64,000 nt of DNA from Oscarella lobularis. Taxonomy: Eukaryota > Porifera > Homoscleromorpha > Homosclerophorida > Oscarellidae. A model generated the notes under the pieces. The model did not search any database, was not told the origin of the DNA, and worked only from the letters and a program-made list of their open reading frames with translations. Made by a program: the position numbers and the translations under genes. This document shows, in pieces, positions 34,201-46,489 of this stretch. The stretch spans positions 2,480,001 to 2,544,000 of the forward strand of contig NC_089185.1 of assembly GCF_947507565.1 (NCBI RefSeq), read 5' to 3'. Numbering within the stretch: position 1 is the stretch's first letter; every line of letters begins with the position of its first letter.

Positions 34201-37200
34201 TCAACGTTTCCTCAAATGAAGGAACAGGGCTCAGGCTGTCGAATACGTTTGAGAGTGCACTCCATGATGTTACAGCGGTTGGAAACGAGGGGCACGGATT
34301 AGCATTGGCTAGAGATGGTTTCTTGCGACCATTCTGGCATTACCCTGTTGAGAAGAAATTGCTTGTAGATGTGTGCACTCAGTCGGGACCAGTTTCTGCC
34401 GAAGAGCCTTTTTACCTGAGATTCGTTCCTCGGCTATCTCGAGTAGCTGCCTACTCTCAAATTTGCACAGTACTTGTTCAGGCAAAGGTGGACTACGTCC
34501 TGTCGTTCAGTATCATGTCTCTTCACTTTCAAAGTAGAAACAGTTACGTGAAAATTGACGGTCAAGACGTGTATAGCTCTTCGGAATTCAAATATCCTGA
34601 TCAAGTTCTTCACCACGTGACGTCGGGCAGTTCAGCGAAAGTATCAATTTATGTCTATATCGATCTTGAAGACTTCCTTTTCAATCCTTGGGCAGACTAC
34701 GCTCTAATTTACGTTCAGCAACATTCCGCAAGTAAGAAATTCGTATCTGAATTTTTAATCTATCTACGCGTATTTCTAATTTGTTTTGACTAGATATCTT
34801 TAACTCGTCGTCACACATTGTCACTAATGGATTTTTCGCCTCTAATTGGATGTCAGGAGTAGCATTCAATTCCAGTCAAAGCGTTTACGATCGCTCAAGT
34901 GTATCTATCTCCTCTTCGACAATTTCGGCCAATTCTTGGAACGGAATCGACGGAAACATGACGAGCGACGATTCGCCGAAGCTTAGTTTTGGGTTTCATG
35001 AAGTCAAAATCCTAAGAAATACGATCACAGGCAACGGTCAATGCAATGCAAGTGCTGGCGGCGTCTCTCTCCGCATCGACCACGTGAACGTGTCAATTCA
35101 GAACAATGGCATCGCCGACAACGTAGGCGGCGCCATTAGCATCAACCTTACTACAAGCAGAAGCGAATCCACGTCAGTGAACGTATTTGATAATCGAATT
35201 GTGAGAAATAGGGAGGGAGACGTAGTCAAGGTTCGCGGATTCTCACTTTCATCAGGCGTCACTGTGAATATAGGCAGTAACACAGTCAATCATAATTCGG
35301 GCGGAATACAGTTCGACACGTTGGCAATTAACAAGACGGCAGCAGTCGTTGCTAAGAACACTTTTTACAACAACACGGGCCGGTTTGTCGTCTCTTGGGA
35401 AACGGGCCAACGCTCATCCGTGTCCGGACAAGAATTTGTCAACAATACGTTATTTTGGAATGTTTGTCAGAAACCGGATTATCGATGGTCCGTCTATGCC
35501 ATTGGAATTGGTCCATCGTACACTGAAAATACTTTCGAAAACCCGTCGAATTCGTACGAATTAGCGTCCGGGCCCGATGCGGGACAGGGTGCTCACAAAG
35601 CAACTGAGAACTGGTGGGGCACCCCTGATAAGAGTGAAGCCGCGAAAAGAGTTAGGGACAAGAGCGATGTGCCTAGTTTGGCGGATGTCGATATTGTGCC
35701 GCTAAAGTCTGTACCACCTTTGAACGCCAACAAAGGTAATTATAAGGAATGAAGCCCCTATATTTTCCGATGTGATTTTTTAAAAGGGTGTCCTTTTGGT
35801 TGGGTGCGGGAAGAGAGTTATCATTTACAGTGCTACTTGTACGTACGAAGTGCTGTTGATTGGAACACTGCGAACGAGTTTTGCAAAGTTGGTAGAACGT
35901 AGACTGCTCTTTATTATGTGTATATTGTGTACTAGGTTCGGCATGCAACCCTCGCATCCAGCCACAGTGCTTCTGTGGACGCTTTTTTGAATGCTCTTGC
36001 TCCTCGAGCTCCGTCGTCTTTATCTAGTTTTGGAAGTTGGTTAGGACTGCGTCGTGATGGAAAACAGGCGTGGTTCTGGTCGGACGGTTCGACGTTGGAT
36101 TACAGAAACTGGATAGGGAAGGCAGGCGGAGAAAACTGTGCGAAGCTTACGTCAAATGGTTGGAACGTCGAAGATTGCAGCTCCCGTCTTCCATTCTACT
36201 GTATCAAGCCCCCAGCTGGTATGAAAGCCTACAGAGACACTTTCCTATATCACTGTTCACTACTTACAACAAATCACTAGAATAGGAGCCTCTCTGCATA
36301 TAGAGCGCGTTCGCAGTTACATGTACGGTTGAGCATTTCACTACATTAAGGGAAATGTTAAGGCGGGTAGCGCTGAAATTAGGCTTTAAACGCTTTTGCC
36401 AACTGGTACAAGAATTTTTTACTATTAGGCCTAGCTTCCTAGTTTTAAAAACTAGAGGTTTCTCTATTGATCAGAGCGTAGACGTAACGAATGCATGGAC
36501 TAATTTATAGTATGTTTCAACCTGTTGTTTGCATTCACACAGATGGATGTCCCAACTCTTGCTCACAACGCGGAAGATGCGTAAAAGGGAATTGCTTATG
36601 TTTCTATGGATGGAAAGGCAGTGACGATTGCAGCGCCTTTGATTGTAGCAACGTAAACAACTGCTCAGGGCGCGGAGAGTGCGTTGGGCCGAACCAATGT
36701 CGCTGTCGTGTTGGCTGGAAGGCACGTGTATAGACTAAGTACATTGAATGCGTTTATGTTTTCGGTTTACAGGGTCGAGCATGCACTACAACGTATTGCA
36801 ATTTGTATGCGACGTGTCATTCGTGCACTCGGCAGCCGGGCTGCGGTTGGTGCGATTCTCAGCAAAAATGCCTTCCTGGCTTGGGAGTCGGTTCAGACAC
36901 GGAAGAGTGCGAATCGTGGTTTTACTATGGCTGCTTTGCTCCTAGTCGGATGAGCAATTGTTCCGAGCGAATTAGGGTATAGGCACTCTGCTAGATCATG
37001 CATGCATGCATGCATCTCTATTCTATTTTAATATTTAGGGAGTGAATTGCTCGGAGCTTTGTGGGAAGAGGGCGAGTAACGAAACTGAGCAGCATTGCTA
37101 CGACATAGACCGCTGCTATTTTAACAACACGGCAAGTTACTTTTGGTATCTACGCTTGTCGACTTTTTCATCTCTTTACCTTTAGTCTTGCAGCGGCTGG

Positions 37201-40200
37201 AACGAGTCTTTGTGCCCTTACGGGCGAGTGACGCCTAACTACGGACTTGGTGCTCAGGCTCCTAAAATTCCAAGCCATCTTCCCAACGGAAAGCCAAGCA
37301 TTCGAGGCAGGAGATCGCCATTGGGTGATTCGTCAGGCTCTGGTCGCCGTAAGAAGTTCGTCGACCTACACCGTGACGTGCGCGTTGTCAATCCATCAAC
37401 ATCAAGAATTTATCGTCTTCTAGCCGCGGAGGACTTCAACTACTACGTTGTTAAGCCTCCTCTGGAAAAGATCTTTGTTGGGCAAATTCTCGCCAGTCGT
37501 CAAAGTGGAGGCGTTCTTGACAAGGTTTTGGCTACGTCGACATTCGGGCAGTATCAATTCGTCAAGGCAAATCCGGCGAAATTGGAGGAAGTTTTCATGT
37601 ATGTAGACTTCATCGACTCTGTTACTTTGGAAGACGTTTACGACGAAGCAGCGGTTGAACTCATTCCCAACGTTGGCGCTTTTCAGTCGTCCGATCTTCC
37701 GGGCGCTCTGCAAATGGCAATCGTTTCTCCATCGACGTCAATATACAAGTGCAAGCGTTCGGCTAAGGATGGTCGAATAGTGATAGCTGCGCGTAAGAAC
37801 CAAGCGTCGGCTTTGACGACTTTGACTTTGGGTATTGTAAGTCATGCGACGAGCGGCTTCTTGGAGCAAGTGACGGCGATCCACGCTGCCGGGTTACATA
37901 CAATTGTTCACACTACATTGGCGATCTGTTCAAATTCGTTATCCTTCATCAAATTGGAAGTCAGTGAACGAAACGTGCCTCAGACAATTGTCTCTCCATC
38001 TATGACAGGTGTGGATGGCAATGGTCTCGATGGAATTGTCATATATGAGAATGTTTTGCCTTCTGGTCTTGACTTGTCCGTTGGAGACGTAATTGTGGGC
38101 CGTCCCAGTGGCCCCGTGGCCGGTTACGTCGTCGACTACTACAATTCCTACGATGACGTCGTGACGTTTATTGAATTGGATTACGCCAGCGGAGTAGGGG
38201 TTGCGCCTTGCGCAAGCGGCAGAGCTTCGCGGTGGTGCGACGTGACGAAAGGCACGCTTTTCTATCACGAAATCATAAAGCTTGGAGTAAGTTCTTTAGA
38301 GGGTTTCCGTTTGTCTATCAAGACGTTCTTGATCTTTCAGGATGCGACGTCGAATACCGTGGTCAACTACTCGCCGCAGATTCAAATGACGTTTCGCTCG
38401 AATCATACGTCACCGTTTGTATCGAAGCTTGGGTTTGTGTTTGATGGCTCAATAACGATTGGCAGTCAGACAAACCTTTCTTTGTCAGCAAAAGATTTGT
38501 AAGTAGCATGATACAGCTAAGGCCGTTAATGATCAGTATTTACTTTAGAAATGGAGTTCTTTACGGTCAGACACACGGTAATGATCATCAGCAGCTTTTC
38601 TGCATTGATATCGGGCCAACTTGCATTCGTGGTAAATTGACCGTTTCAGTGGAATACATGTTTCACTTGGATTACAACGTGAGATTGGTAGTCAATTGAT
38701 TGGCTTGTAACTGATCGGTGCTCCGCCTCCTTAGTTGGCCAAACACGGAGCAGAGTTCTTGTTTGCGTACGAAGCAGAGTCTCGAGGAAGTCTACGTGTG
38801 GGCAGCATATGGAGAAATGGCGTTGGCTTAGAGTACATAAAACAGGTTCGTGCATACCGTATGAAGGAGTTGTGCGTTTAGAATTGTACACTTCGTTTCA
38901 GGCCGACTTCCACTCAATTCAGAAACTCATCCGTCATCCTCATCAATCTTCAAGTTTCGAGTCGTCTGTTGTCCCGACGTTCGCAATTGAATGGCCAATG
39001 TCACACAAGACGGAGCCCTACGTTAAATCTGCCATTCCGGATTTTGTGAAACTGGCTCTTTCGTCGCCCAGCGCTCCTTTTTCGGAATCGAAATTCTTTT
39101 TGGAAATAATCCCTGCCCTACGAGGGCACTTCGTAACGAAACGGTGCTACGAGGGATGCGATTTTGGCAAGGTTAGTATTTGTTTACTTTACCTAATTGA
39201 AGTGACGATTAGCTGCCGCCTGTAGAAACTACTGGCGTCCTTGTTATCAGGCGTCCACGAAGTGGAAGTCTATTCATCCGTCGATCTGCTGTTCTTTGAC
39301 ACCAGTCGCATCTACAAGTGGCAAAGTGCCGATTTCGTGAACGTCATATCAGGCCTTTGTTTGCCAGTTGATGACGAAAGTGATTGTTCCTGTCAGTGTC
39401 CATTTGAAGGCAAATGTAGTGATGACGGAAAAGGGGTCAAAATCTGCCAAGCGTGTGACTGTGGTGGACTTCCTGGCTGTCACTGTCGTCCTCCGTGTCC
39501 GAACGGGACAGTTGAAGCGTCGAACCCGTCTTCTTCCGTTGCTCAACCGGAATGCTTATGCCAGTGCGCCGATTTGAGACACGCATCAGTTGGAGCTGAC
39601 GGAAAGTGCCAGGTATAGTAACGAGAAGCTCTTGCGCACAGTCCGAATTTCCACCGTGCATTATCTGAAACTTTCCAAGCACGCTCGTTCTTCGTTTAAT
39701 GCCGATTCCCTCTAAATAATTATTTGTTTTGTAGTGTGGTTGTACGTGCGCCGATGGCAGCCGGAGCGTTATTGGTCCAAACGGAACGTGCGAGTGTGCG
39801 TGCAAGTGCAGAAACTGCATGGATTCTTTTCTTGGTCCAAGTGGCTGCCTCTGTTCAGAAGACAGGTGCATAGACGAATAGCCTATGGTTCTAACGTCTG
39901 ATGCGTTTTCTCGCAGATGTCCTACATGTCGGGAAGGCCTTGAAGCGGTTTGGCAAGACTGCACCTGCAGCTGCCAATCAAAACATGGCCGCGGCGGTTT
40001 GCCACCTGTCTGCTCCGAAGGATGGACAGGCCCGTATTGCGACATACCCGATTGCTGTCCTTTGCCGTGTACGACATTAGTCTTTTAATAACTTTAGTTC
40101 ATTGTGTTTTTGGCAGTTTGCTCTTTCAACGGCGTTTGCGTCAATCCGGCCGGGAATGAAATCGACAGAAAGCCGTATTGCCTGTGCAACTCGCCACCGT

Positions 40201-43200
40201 GGGAAGGCGAATTTTGCCAGATAAACATAAACGCCGCTCGTGGAGATCCTCATATGCAAACTTTGGATGGTGAAAATAATGGCTTCGATTGTGCCACTGA
40301 TCAGTGAAGTTTTTTAGGCTTCAGCTATGATTTTTTTGATATCGGCGAATTCTGGTACTGCAAAAGCGTCTCCAACAATTTTGGAGTTAGTGCGCGCTTC
40401 TATAAATACCAACGTACCTCTCTCACTGGCGCCGTGGCTGTGAAAGCCGGCACGAGCGTTGTCACTGTGTCAACGCTTCACAGTCCTGGACCCAATGACT
40501 TGCCTGTTGTCAGGTAGTTAAGTTTGTTGATGTTCGAGCCACTAATAATTTTTTCGTCTCTATTCCTCTCTTAGGGTAAACGGCTTAGTCACTCGTTTGA
40601 TAGACGGGTTGAAGCTCAATTTGCCTGACGAGAGCGTTCACGTGGAACCGAGTCTTTTCTCTAATGGGACGTCAAAGGAAAAGATCGCTTTGATAGCTTT
40701 TCAATTTTCAAATGGAGTCGGTCTCTCTCTTGACGTTCAGTACAGTCCCGTGATGCAGCGTCAATTTATCAATATTGCGTTTCTTGTGGGCTCCTCTTTT
40801 AAACGAACCACAGAGGGACTCTGTGGCTTTATGGACGGCAACGTCTCAAATGACTTGGTTGGATCAGATGGAGTGATATATCCTAGGGAAAGAGTTCTAG
40901 AGTTTGCGAAATCCTGTACTCTCTCTAAATTTCTTATCGGTTTTATAACTTGATGTTCTTTAATAGGGAAAATTTCACAAACGTTTGATGGGTCTGGCCT
41001 AAACGGAACATGGTCGTGGAATCATTCCAATTTTCACAAGGATGACATGATGGACTCATCGTACACTGACCCATTGTTTGTTCCTGTTTACACTATCAAG
41101 GATATCGACTCGTCTACTACGACGGTATTTTGTCTGTGCAGAAACGCGTCTGACATAACGTCATTTTTTTGCAGATGGCCGAAGATTTGTGCAAGCAGAA
41201 GGGCTTGAACGGAGTTCGTTTGACCGAATGCATCTTCGACGTGGCCATTACAAACGACACGTCTCTAGCAGAACAGGAAGACTATCAAACAGGTGATCCT
41301 TTTTGAGTAAAGCTCTAAATTATCGAATGCACGTTGTGAGCATAGGTTGTCCTACTCGTTGTTCTGGCAAAGGGCGATGCGCGAACACGACTTGTATATG
41401 TGTACCCGGCTGGTCTGGAGATGACTGCAGTCAAGGCATGAATCGAGTATGAGGTCAAAGCTACAAAGTTGATTTGATCTTTTTTGCAGGATCTTGCAGC
41501 AACTGCAGCATTAATGGAGACTGCGTATCCGGATTTTGTCAATGTCATTTTGGCTGGGACGGACCTCTTTGCGACGAACCTGGTAAAAAAATATTTTAAA
41601 TTATTACTGAATTTCTCATTCCTCTTACAGCCACATGCTATGACGTTGACAATTGCACTAATTCATCTCAAGGTCTCTGCAAGTCTCGCAACGTTTGTCA
41701 GTGCTCAGCTGGATTTACTGGCTCTAGCTGCAGCGAAGTGGCAAACTGTACTCTCCTCCGAGACTGCTTTCACCACGGAGTCTGCGTCGATCACAACAAG
41801 TGTAAATGTGACGTCGGCTGGGCGGGAGTCGACTGCTCTAAACTCTCGTGCGAATCCGTTGGGTACTGCAGCAATCGCGGCTCGTGCGTTGGCTACGATG
41901 TTTGCAAGTGCGACGAAGGATGGAGCGGATCGAGCTGCGCTATTCCTTCGTGCACAAATCGCGGCAACTGTTCGGGCAACGGCGAGTGCTCGGCACCGAA
42001 CACTTGCGACTGCTACGCTGGTTTCTCTGGACAAGATTGCGAGATACCCAATCACTGTCCTGAGCTGAATGACTGCTCAGGAAATGGCGTTTGCCAGAGT
42101 CAAAATAAAAGGAAATACTGCCTCTGCTACTCTGGTTACGAGGGAGAAAATTGCAGTTTGACGTCGTGCAAGGGACAAAAAGATTGTTCTGGAAGAGGCG
42201 TCTGTGTTGAACTGGACTTGTGTGAGTGCTTCTACGGCTACACTGGACCTGACTGCAGCGAATATTCTTGCGAAAAGCGAAACTTCTGTTCAGGTACAGT
42301 TGAATGTTGCTGCATCGTTTTATTTTTTCAAGCGCTTGTTTGTTTGTTTGTATTAGGTCACGGTCGCTGTCTTAGATTTGATATCTGCACTTGTGATGCT
42401 AAATGGAGTGGACTCGATTGCAGCGTTCCGGATTGTACAGGAGTAAATAACTGTGGAAATGCGTCTACTGGCGTATGCGTTGGACCGGACACGTGTGATT
42501 GCACACAAGGTTATGACGGTGACAGGTGTGACCAGTTGGCAGGAATTAACCTTCATTCGCCACACTTCAATTCATCCTCGCTTCACTTTTATGTATCTGT
42601 GTCAGCTGCTGTTGGTCATCGTGTCGCTGCTGTGCCTGCAGAAGATTCGGACATGGGAAGAAACGGTCGAATGACGTACAGTCTGACAAGCTCGACGGGG
42701 CATCATGCTTTCTTCAAAGTTGACGCCCAAACGGGAGAAATTTTTACTACAGCAATACTTGATGGACACTTGGGGTCTGAGCTGCATATTATTTTGGTGG
42801 CATCTGACGGAGGCGCTCCATCACTGTCGGGATCAGTAGATGTCTCTGTCAAAGTCATCTCGCCCAATTTGCACTGTCCCGTTTTCTTGGGATTACCTTT
42901 GTCAATTGAAATTGAAGAAGCGGTGGCAGTACCGGGGTCATTAATCCTTAAACTGAATGCAACTGATACGGATTCTGACGCTTCTCCAAATGGAGTAATA
43001 GAATATTCACTGCAGCCAGATTCGTCTGATGTTTTCCATATCAACTCCAGCTCAGGATCTGTCACTTTATTGGATCATCTTACCCTGGAGAGCTACGTCT
43101 TTAATGTCATCGCGTCTGATAAAGGTCAGCCACCGTGCAGCACGAAAGGAAGCATAAGTGTCGGCGTTCGTTTGTCGAACCGCGCACCATCTTGCATATC

Positions 43201-45322
43201 TCCTGTCCTGATTGCTTCGGTTCCGTACACGACTCCTCCGGGTTCTGTGCTTTTCAGTTTGGAAGCAATCGATCTTGACAATGGCACAAATGGGCAACTT
43301 AACTACACGCTAACAAATTTTCATTCGTCTGTCCTTCAGCGTGACCAAGTTTTCCTTCGGATTGACAGCAAAGCAGAAGTCATTCTTGATTCGGCATTAT
43401 CGAAGCCAACCGGTGACGTATTCGACATGGCAACATTTAGTGTAACAGCTCAAGATCGAGCGGTTGAGCCGAAGTCGTGCAATTTCGATTTGACTCTCAC
43501 GGTTTTTCACGAGTTTACATTCGCTCATTCTTCCCTCGACGCAAAGATCAACGAAAGCGTTCCCATCGGGTTTATCGTTAAGCCTAGTCCGTCTTTGTTT
43601 CTCCGCACCTCCCTTAATTCTAGTACAATCTCCTACAAACTATATAATGCCGAGTTGTTGCCGTACAGTGTTGACGAGAAAACGGGAATCCTGTCGGTGA
43701 TCAAGGCTTTGGACTACGAGCAGGAGAGAGAGCACAATGTCACTATCATTGCTGTTACAACAGAGGTGCCTGGAGCTCTAGCTGTAGCGAATATTCAAAT
43801 TAAAGTTATCAATGTCAACGACAACGCGCCAAAATTTCCCCAAAGTCGATATTTTGCTACTGTTGACGAACTGGCACAAGGTGGCGAATTGATTTTGAGA
43901 CTGAGTGCGACAGATCTTGATTCGGGTTTTAATCGAAGTGCAATCGGATACGAAATGCTTTCTATTAGTCCTAGCAGTTCTCGAGACACGTTTGACTTTC
44001 GTTTGATTTCCGACGCAATTGGAATCTATTTGTCACATGATGCCGTCATCAACTACCAGATTTTGTCAAAGTTCACGATTGTCATGCAAGCTTGGGACAA
44101 GGAACTTCCGAGACTTTCTAGCAAAGCCACTGTTGTCGTTACTGTCAAAGAAGCAGCTAATGCTAAGAAGCCAGTGTTTTTTCAACGTCATTATCGCGCA
44201 GAATTGAATGAGAATTCGCCGTATGGATTCAGCGTCATGCAAGTCGTCGCTCTTGTCAACGGTCTGCCTAGCAACGACGTCAAGTACGCCATACAAAAGC
44301 AAACTCTCAATCCTGGTTTGGGTTCTTCGGTTTGCTTGGAAATAACTCCACGAGGAGTTATTCAAGTTGCAAACTCTTCTCAAATCGATTACGAAACTAT
44401 TCGAGAAATTGATTTGACTATTCAGGCGAGGGTTGATCAGCCTGTTCTACGTACGTCAGAGGCAAGCGTTCTTGTTTCAATTCTGGACGTCAACGACAAC
44501 AGTCCAGTGTTTGAAGAGATGGAGTACAATGTTTCCATTCCTCTAGATTATCCCGAAGGTCAAGTTTTTCTCGACATAACGGCGTCTGATAGCGACTCAG
44601 GTCAGATTAGGTGTCATGCATGCAGCAGCACTGTGGCTACTGTAAATCTATTTTGTAGGAACCAACGGGGAAATTGTGTACAGCTTGGTTAGCAGCGGAA
44701 ATCAGAAAAGTATCTGTGAAATCAACCCCTTGTCCGGAACACTGTTTCTGAGCAAAGAGTTGGACTGGTCATCTTACGGCACGCACAAGTTTACTGCTAC
44801 TGCTACTGACAATGGTACTCCTCGGTTGTCAGGATCTTCGACGATTTATCTCAACGTAACTTGCCCGTCTTCATCGCCTAACTGCTCCGAAATGTCTAGC
44901 TCAGGTGGCAGCTCAGGTATGGTTATTACTGCATGCACGATATGATTAAGATGGCAAAGTCGCTTTCTTTGTTAATTAAAGTACCGTTGGCATACATTAT
45001 TGGAGGAGCCGGCGGCTTTGTGATATTGCTTATCATCATTTCTGTTGCGGTTTTCTTAGTGAAAGGACGAAAACGCGAGAAAGACCGCGGGTATGCATGC
45101 ATGCACGGATCTGCCATCGCCCAAAGAATTTTATTTACTATAAATTTTAGTGCATATACTCCGACCTTGAATCAACCGGCGGAAAATCCAAAGGAGATTT
45201 CTTCAGAATTTTCCAACCCGGTGTTTGCAGGGGAAGAGGTGAGTAGTGATCCTGTCGCCGTGACGTTTCCGTCCAAAGGCTTGCCAGAAGGAAAGTCCGT
45301 CGCGAAAAGCGAAAGTCAATGA
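28285..45322 (+). CDS. Giant membrane protein: SRCR/beta-helix triple repeat, CTLD, EGF, PSI, vWD, cadherin, TM (~5,074 aa)
   Basis: 28 exons, each joined in phase, total 15,225 nt including stop. Exon ends: 28285-28348, 28414-34731, 34794-35735, 35787-35887, 35936-36218, 36543-36727, 36773-36976, 37039-37131, 37186-38286, 38341-38498, 38549-38678, 38735-38845, 38902-39171, 39226-39612, 39735-39865, 39917-40068, 40117-40269, 40318-40513, 40575-40915, 40967-41124, 41175-41292, 41346-41435, 41490-41582, 41631-42293, 42357-44600, 44659-44916, 44982-45090, 45151-45322. Signal peptide [18 protein letters not shown]. Domain blocks are given in separate entries. The N-terminal half matches the plan of Bark beetle/Anakonda, a septate tricellular-junction protein of insects. 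Predicted role: a very large cell-surface adhesion or recognition protein. The last exon has a good internal donor after GEE, so the tail may vary. The 324-bp intron before the first EGF is the one place two genes could have been joined wrongly, although phase fits. Confidence 0.82.
28414..35735 (+). other. Giant gene, residues ~22-2441: triple SRCR / CUB-like / parallel beta-helix repeat
   Basis: Three repeats each open with a similar strand set: [30 protein letters not shown] and [15 protein letters not shown]. Each is followed by an SRCR domain (first canonical: [17 protein letters not shown]; second and third degenerate). CUB-like stretches follow in repeats 2 and 3 (for example [13 protein letters not shown]). 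Then come long beta-helix runs rich in Asn and N-glycosylation sites. Each repeat ends with LNYWG, SNYWG or ENWWG plus an acidic helix. Exon 2 alone is 6.3 kb. Confidence 0.8.
35787..36218 (+). other. Giant gene: C-type lectin domain (residues ~2442-2569)
   Basis: Two exons. Motifs: [66 protein letters not shown]. No classical EPN/QPD plus WND calcium site is seen, so sugar binding is uncertain. Confidence 0.85.
36543..37131 (+). other. Giant gene: EGF repeats and PSI/plexin-like repeat (residues ~2570-2730)
   Basis: Exon 6 holds two EGF-like units ([27 protein letters not shown]). Exon 7 is PSI-like ([21 protein letters not shown]). Exon 8 is Cys-rich and ends in a GC donor (ACG|GCAAGT). 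Confidence 0.75.
37186..39171 (+). other. Giant gene: unassigned globular region with internal repeat (residues ~2731-3320)
   Basis: About 590 residues with no family I recognise. Two segments look alike: [17 protein letters not shown] and, ~200 residues on, [17 protein letters not shown], each followed by a hydrophobic/aromatic strand pair. The pattern suggests a duplicated beta-rich domain. Confidence 0.6.
39226..40269 (+). other. Giant gene: Cys-rich block and EGF (residues ~3321-3594)
   Basis: Dense CxC patterns (CSCQC, CQACDC, CHCRPPC, CLCQC, CGCTC, CECACKC, CTCSC). An EGF unit follows ([23 protein letters not shown]), leading into the vWD start. Confidence 0.7.
40240..41292 (+). other. 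Giant gene: von Willebrand factor D domain and following segment
   Basis: [10 protein letters not shown] at the end of exon 17 joins in phase to [14 protein letters not shown] in exon 18. Exon 19 has GLCGFMDGN, and FAKSW crosses the exon 19/20 junction. These are vWD hallmarks, and they confirm the splice choices. Confidence 0.85.
41346..42545 (+). other. Giant gene: array of about nine EGF repeats
   Basis: Repeated CxxxGxCxxxxxCxCxxGWxGxDC units of the tenascin/teneurin style in exons 22-25. Most lack the calcium-binding DxDE start. The exon 22/23 junction seems to use a GC donor (CAAG|GCATGA). Confidence 0.8.
42546..44916 (+). other. Giant gene: about seven cadherin repeats
   Basis: Successive ~100-aa units with LxAxDxDxG and DxxTGxI-type motifs. 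Canonical linkers [10 protein letters not shown] and [10 protein letters not shown] are present only between the later repeats. The first four linkers lack DxNDN, so calcium-dependent stiffening is probably confined to the membrane-proximal part. Confidence 0.82.
44982..45322 (+). other. Giant gene: transmembrane helix and cytoplasmic tail
   Basis: [20 protein letters not shown] then [14 protein letters not shown] marks a single TM helix with basic stop-transfer. The ~60-residue tail contains FSNPVF, an NPxF-type sequence of the kind that binds PTB domains. No catenin-binding motif is evident. Confidence 0.75.
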
Positions 45323-46489
45323 ATGTTCTGTGTTTCTTTCTTACTATGTGTGGCAGGTCTGTCTGTGTCTGTGAACGTGTCTGTCAGTCTGCCAGTCTTG
45401 CCTAATAACCATACGTCTACCTGTACCTGCCTGGAAACAGCACTGCATGTTTGTTCTGCGCACTGCACGTTCGTTATGGTGCACTGCACGTTTGGCTTGT
45501 CTGTAAGTTAGATAGCACTTTGCGTCGGAAAACAAAAAGTGGAAACACATGATCGTCGTTGATCGATTGAACTTATCCGGGATAGGAGAAGTTCTCCGTT
45601 CACGTCCCAGTCCGTATCCGCTCTTATCGTCGCAATCCGGCAATTCTCAGCAAGCGAATGCACGCCTACGTTGTCTCGCTCGCCGCTTAATTGAACGGCG
45701 GAAAGGATCTCTGTGTTGCGACAACTGCTCGCTTGTTTACCTTAGCAGGCAAGCTAGCGAGCACATCTGGCGAAACGCTCCGTAACCCTTCTGTCTTTCG
45801 CGTTTATGCTCATCCACGCGCGCGATTGCTTGTTCGGAAAGGTATTTGACGTGTTCGTGCTCATGTTTTCGATGCGTTATATGTATACAAGACTATATAG
45901 GACTCCTGCCAACTTTCGCTGACGCATCGCTTGCTGTTTCCACGATCTAAACCAACCTGGAAGCAATGTAAGATACTGCGATAGAAAGTGTCCGCGTAGT
46001 TGGATTCGAGTCTATTTGAGCGCGACTGAAGCTAGCCCTATTTAATCCATGCCTATATCAAACTCGGGATGCTGCTCGGTTGGCCCATGCATTCCTTGCT
46101 AACCCTTTCTCCCTTCCCGTCGTTCGGAAAAAGGGAGGAAAGAGTGAAGGCTTGCAATTTGAGGTGACATTTCACGTAAGCTTTCTATCTTACAGCATTT
46201 CAACTAAACGTCCTAAGTTCCATGCAGCATGCTTCCACTGAGAGTTTCTTCAAAGATTGGCGGTTTTCATGAGTGTTCTTCCTAACGTTATTCGGCTTAT
46301 GCTTTTGTATCAGGGTCACGTACGCGCGTTCTCCTATTATATATAGCCCTTTCTTCGATTACACTACACCAACGCGCACATTTAATTGTTTCAGCTCATG
46401 ACAAGACAATTTAAAGCGTACAGAGAAATTCACGGAGAAAAAAAAGAGATGGACATTTCGAATGTTTACGTGCGACTTCAACGTTATCA
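45323..46489. other. Intergenic stretch, nothing recognised
   Basis: Contains G/T-rich and tgcacgtt-type short repeats (45355-45510) and a TATA-like tatatata around 46335-46345. No gene is supported. Confidence 0.45.

Noticed and set aside
36219-36542. Gene boundary after the C-type lectin exons
   Set aside because: The intron is longer than most here, but phase is kept, no stop or poly(A) signal was clear, and the next exon begins in mid-EGF without a signal peptide.
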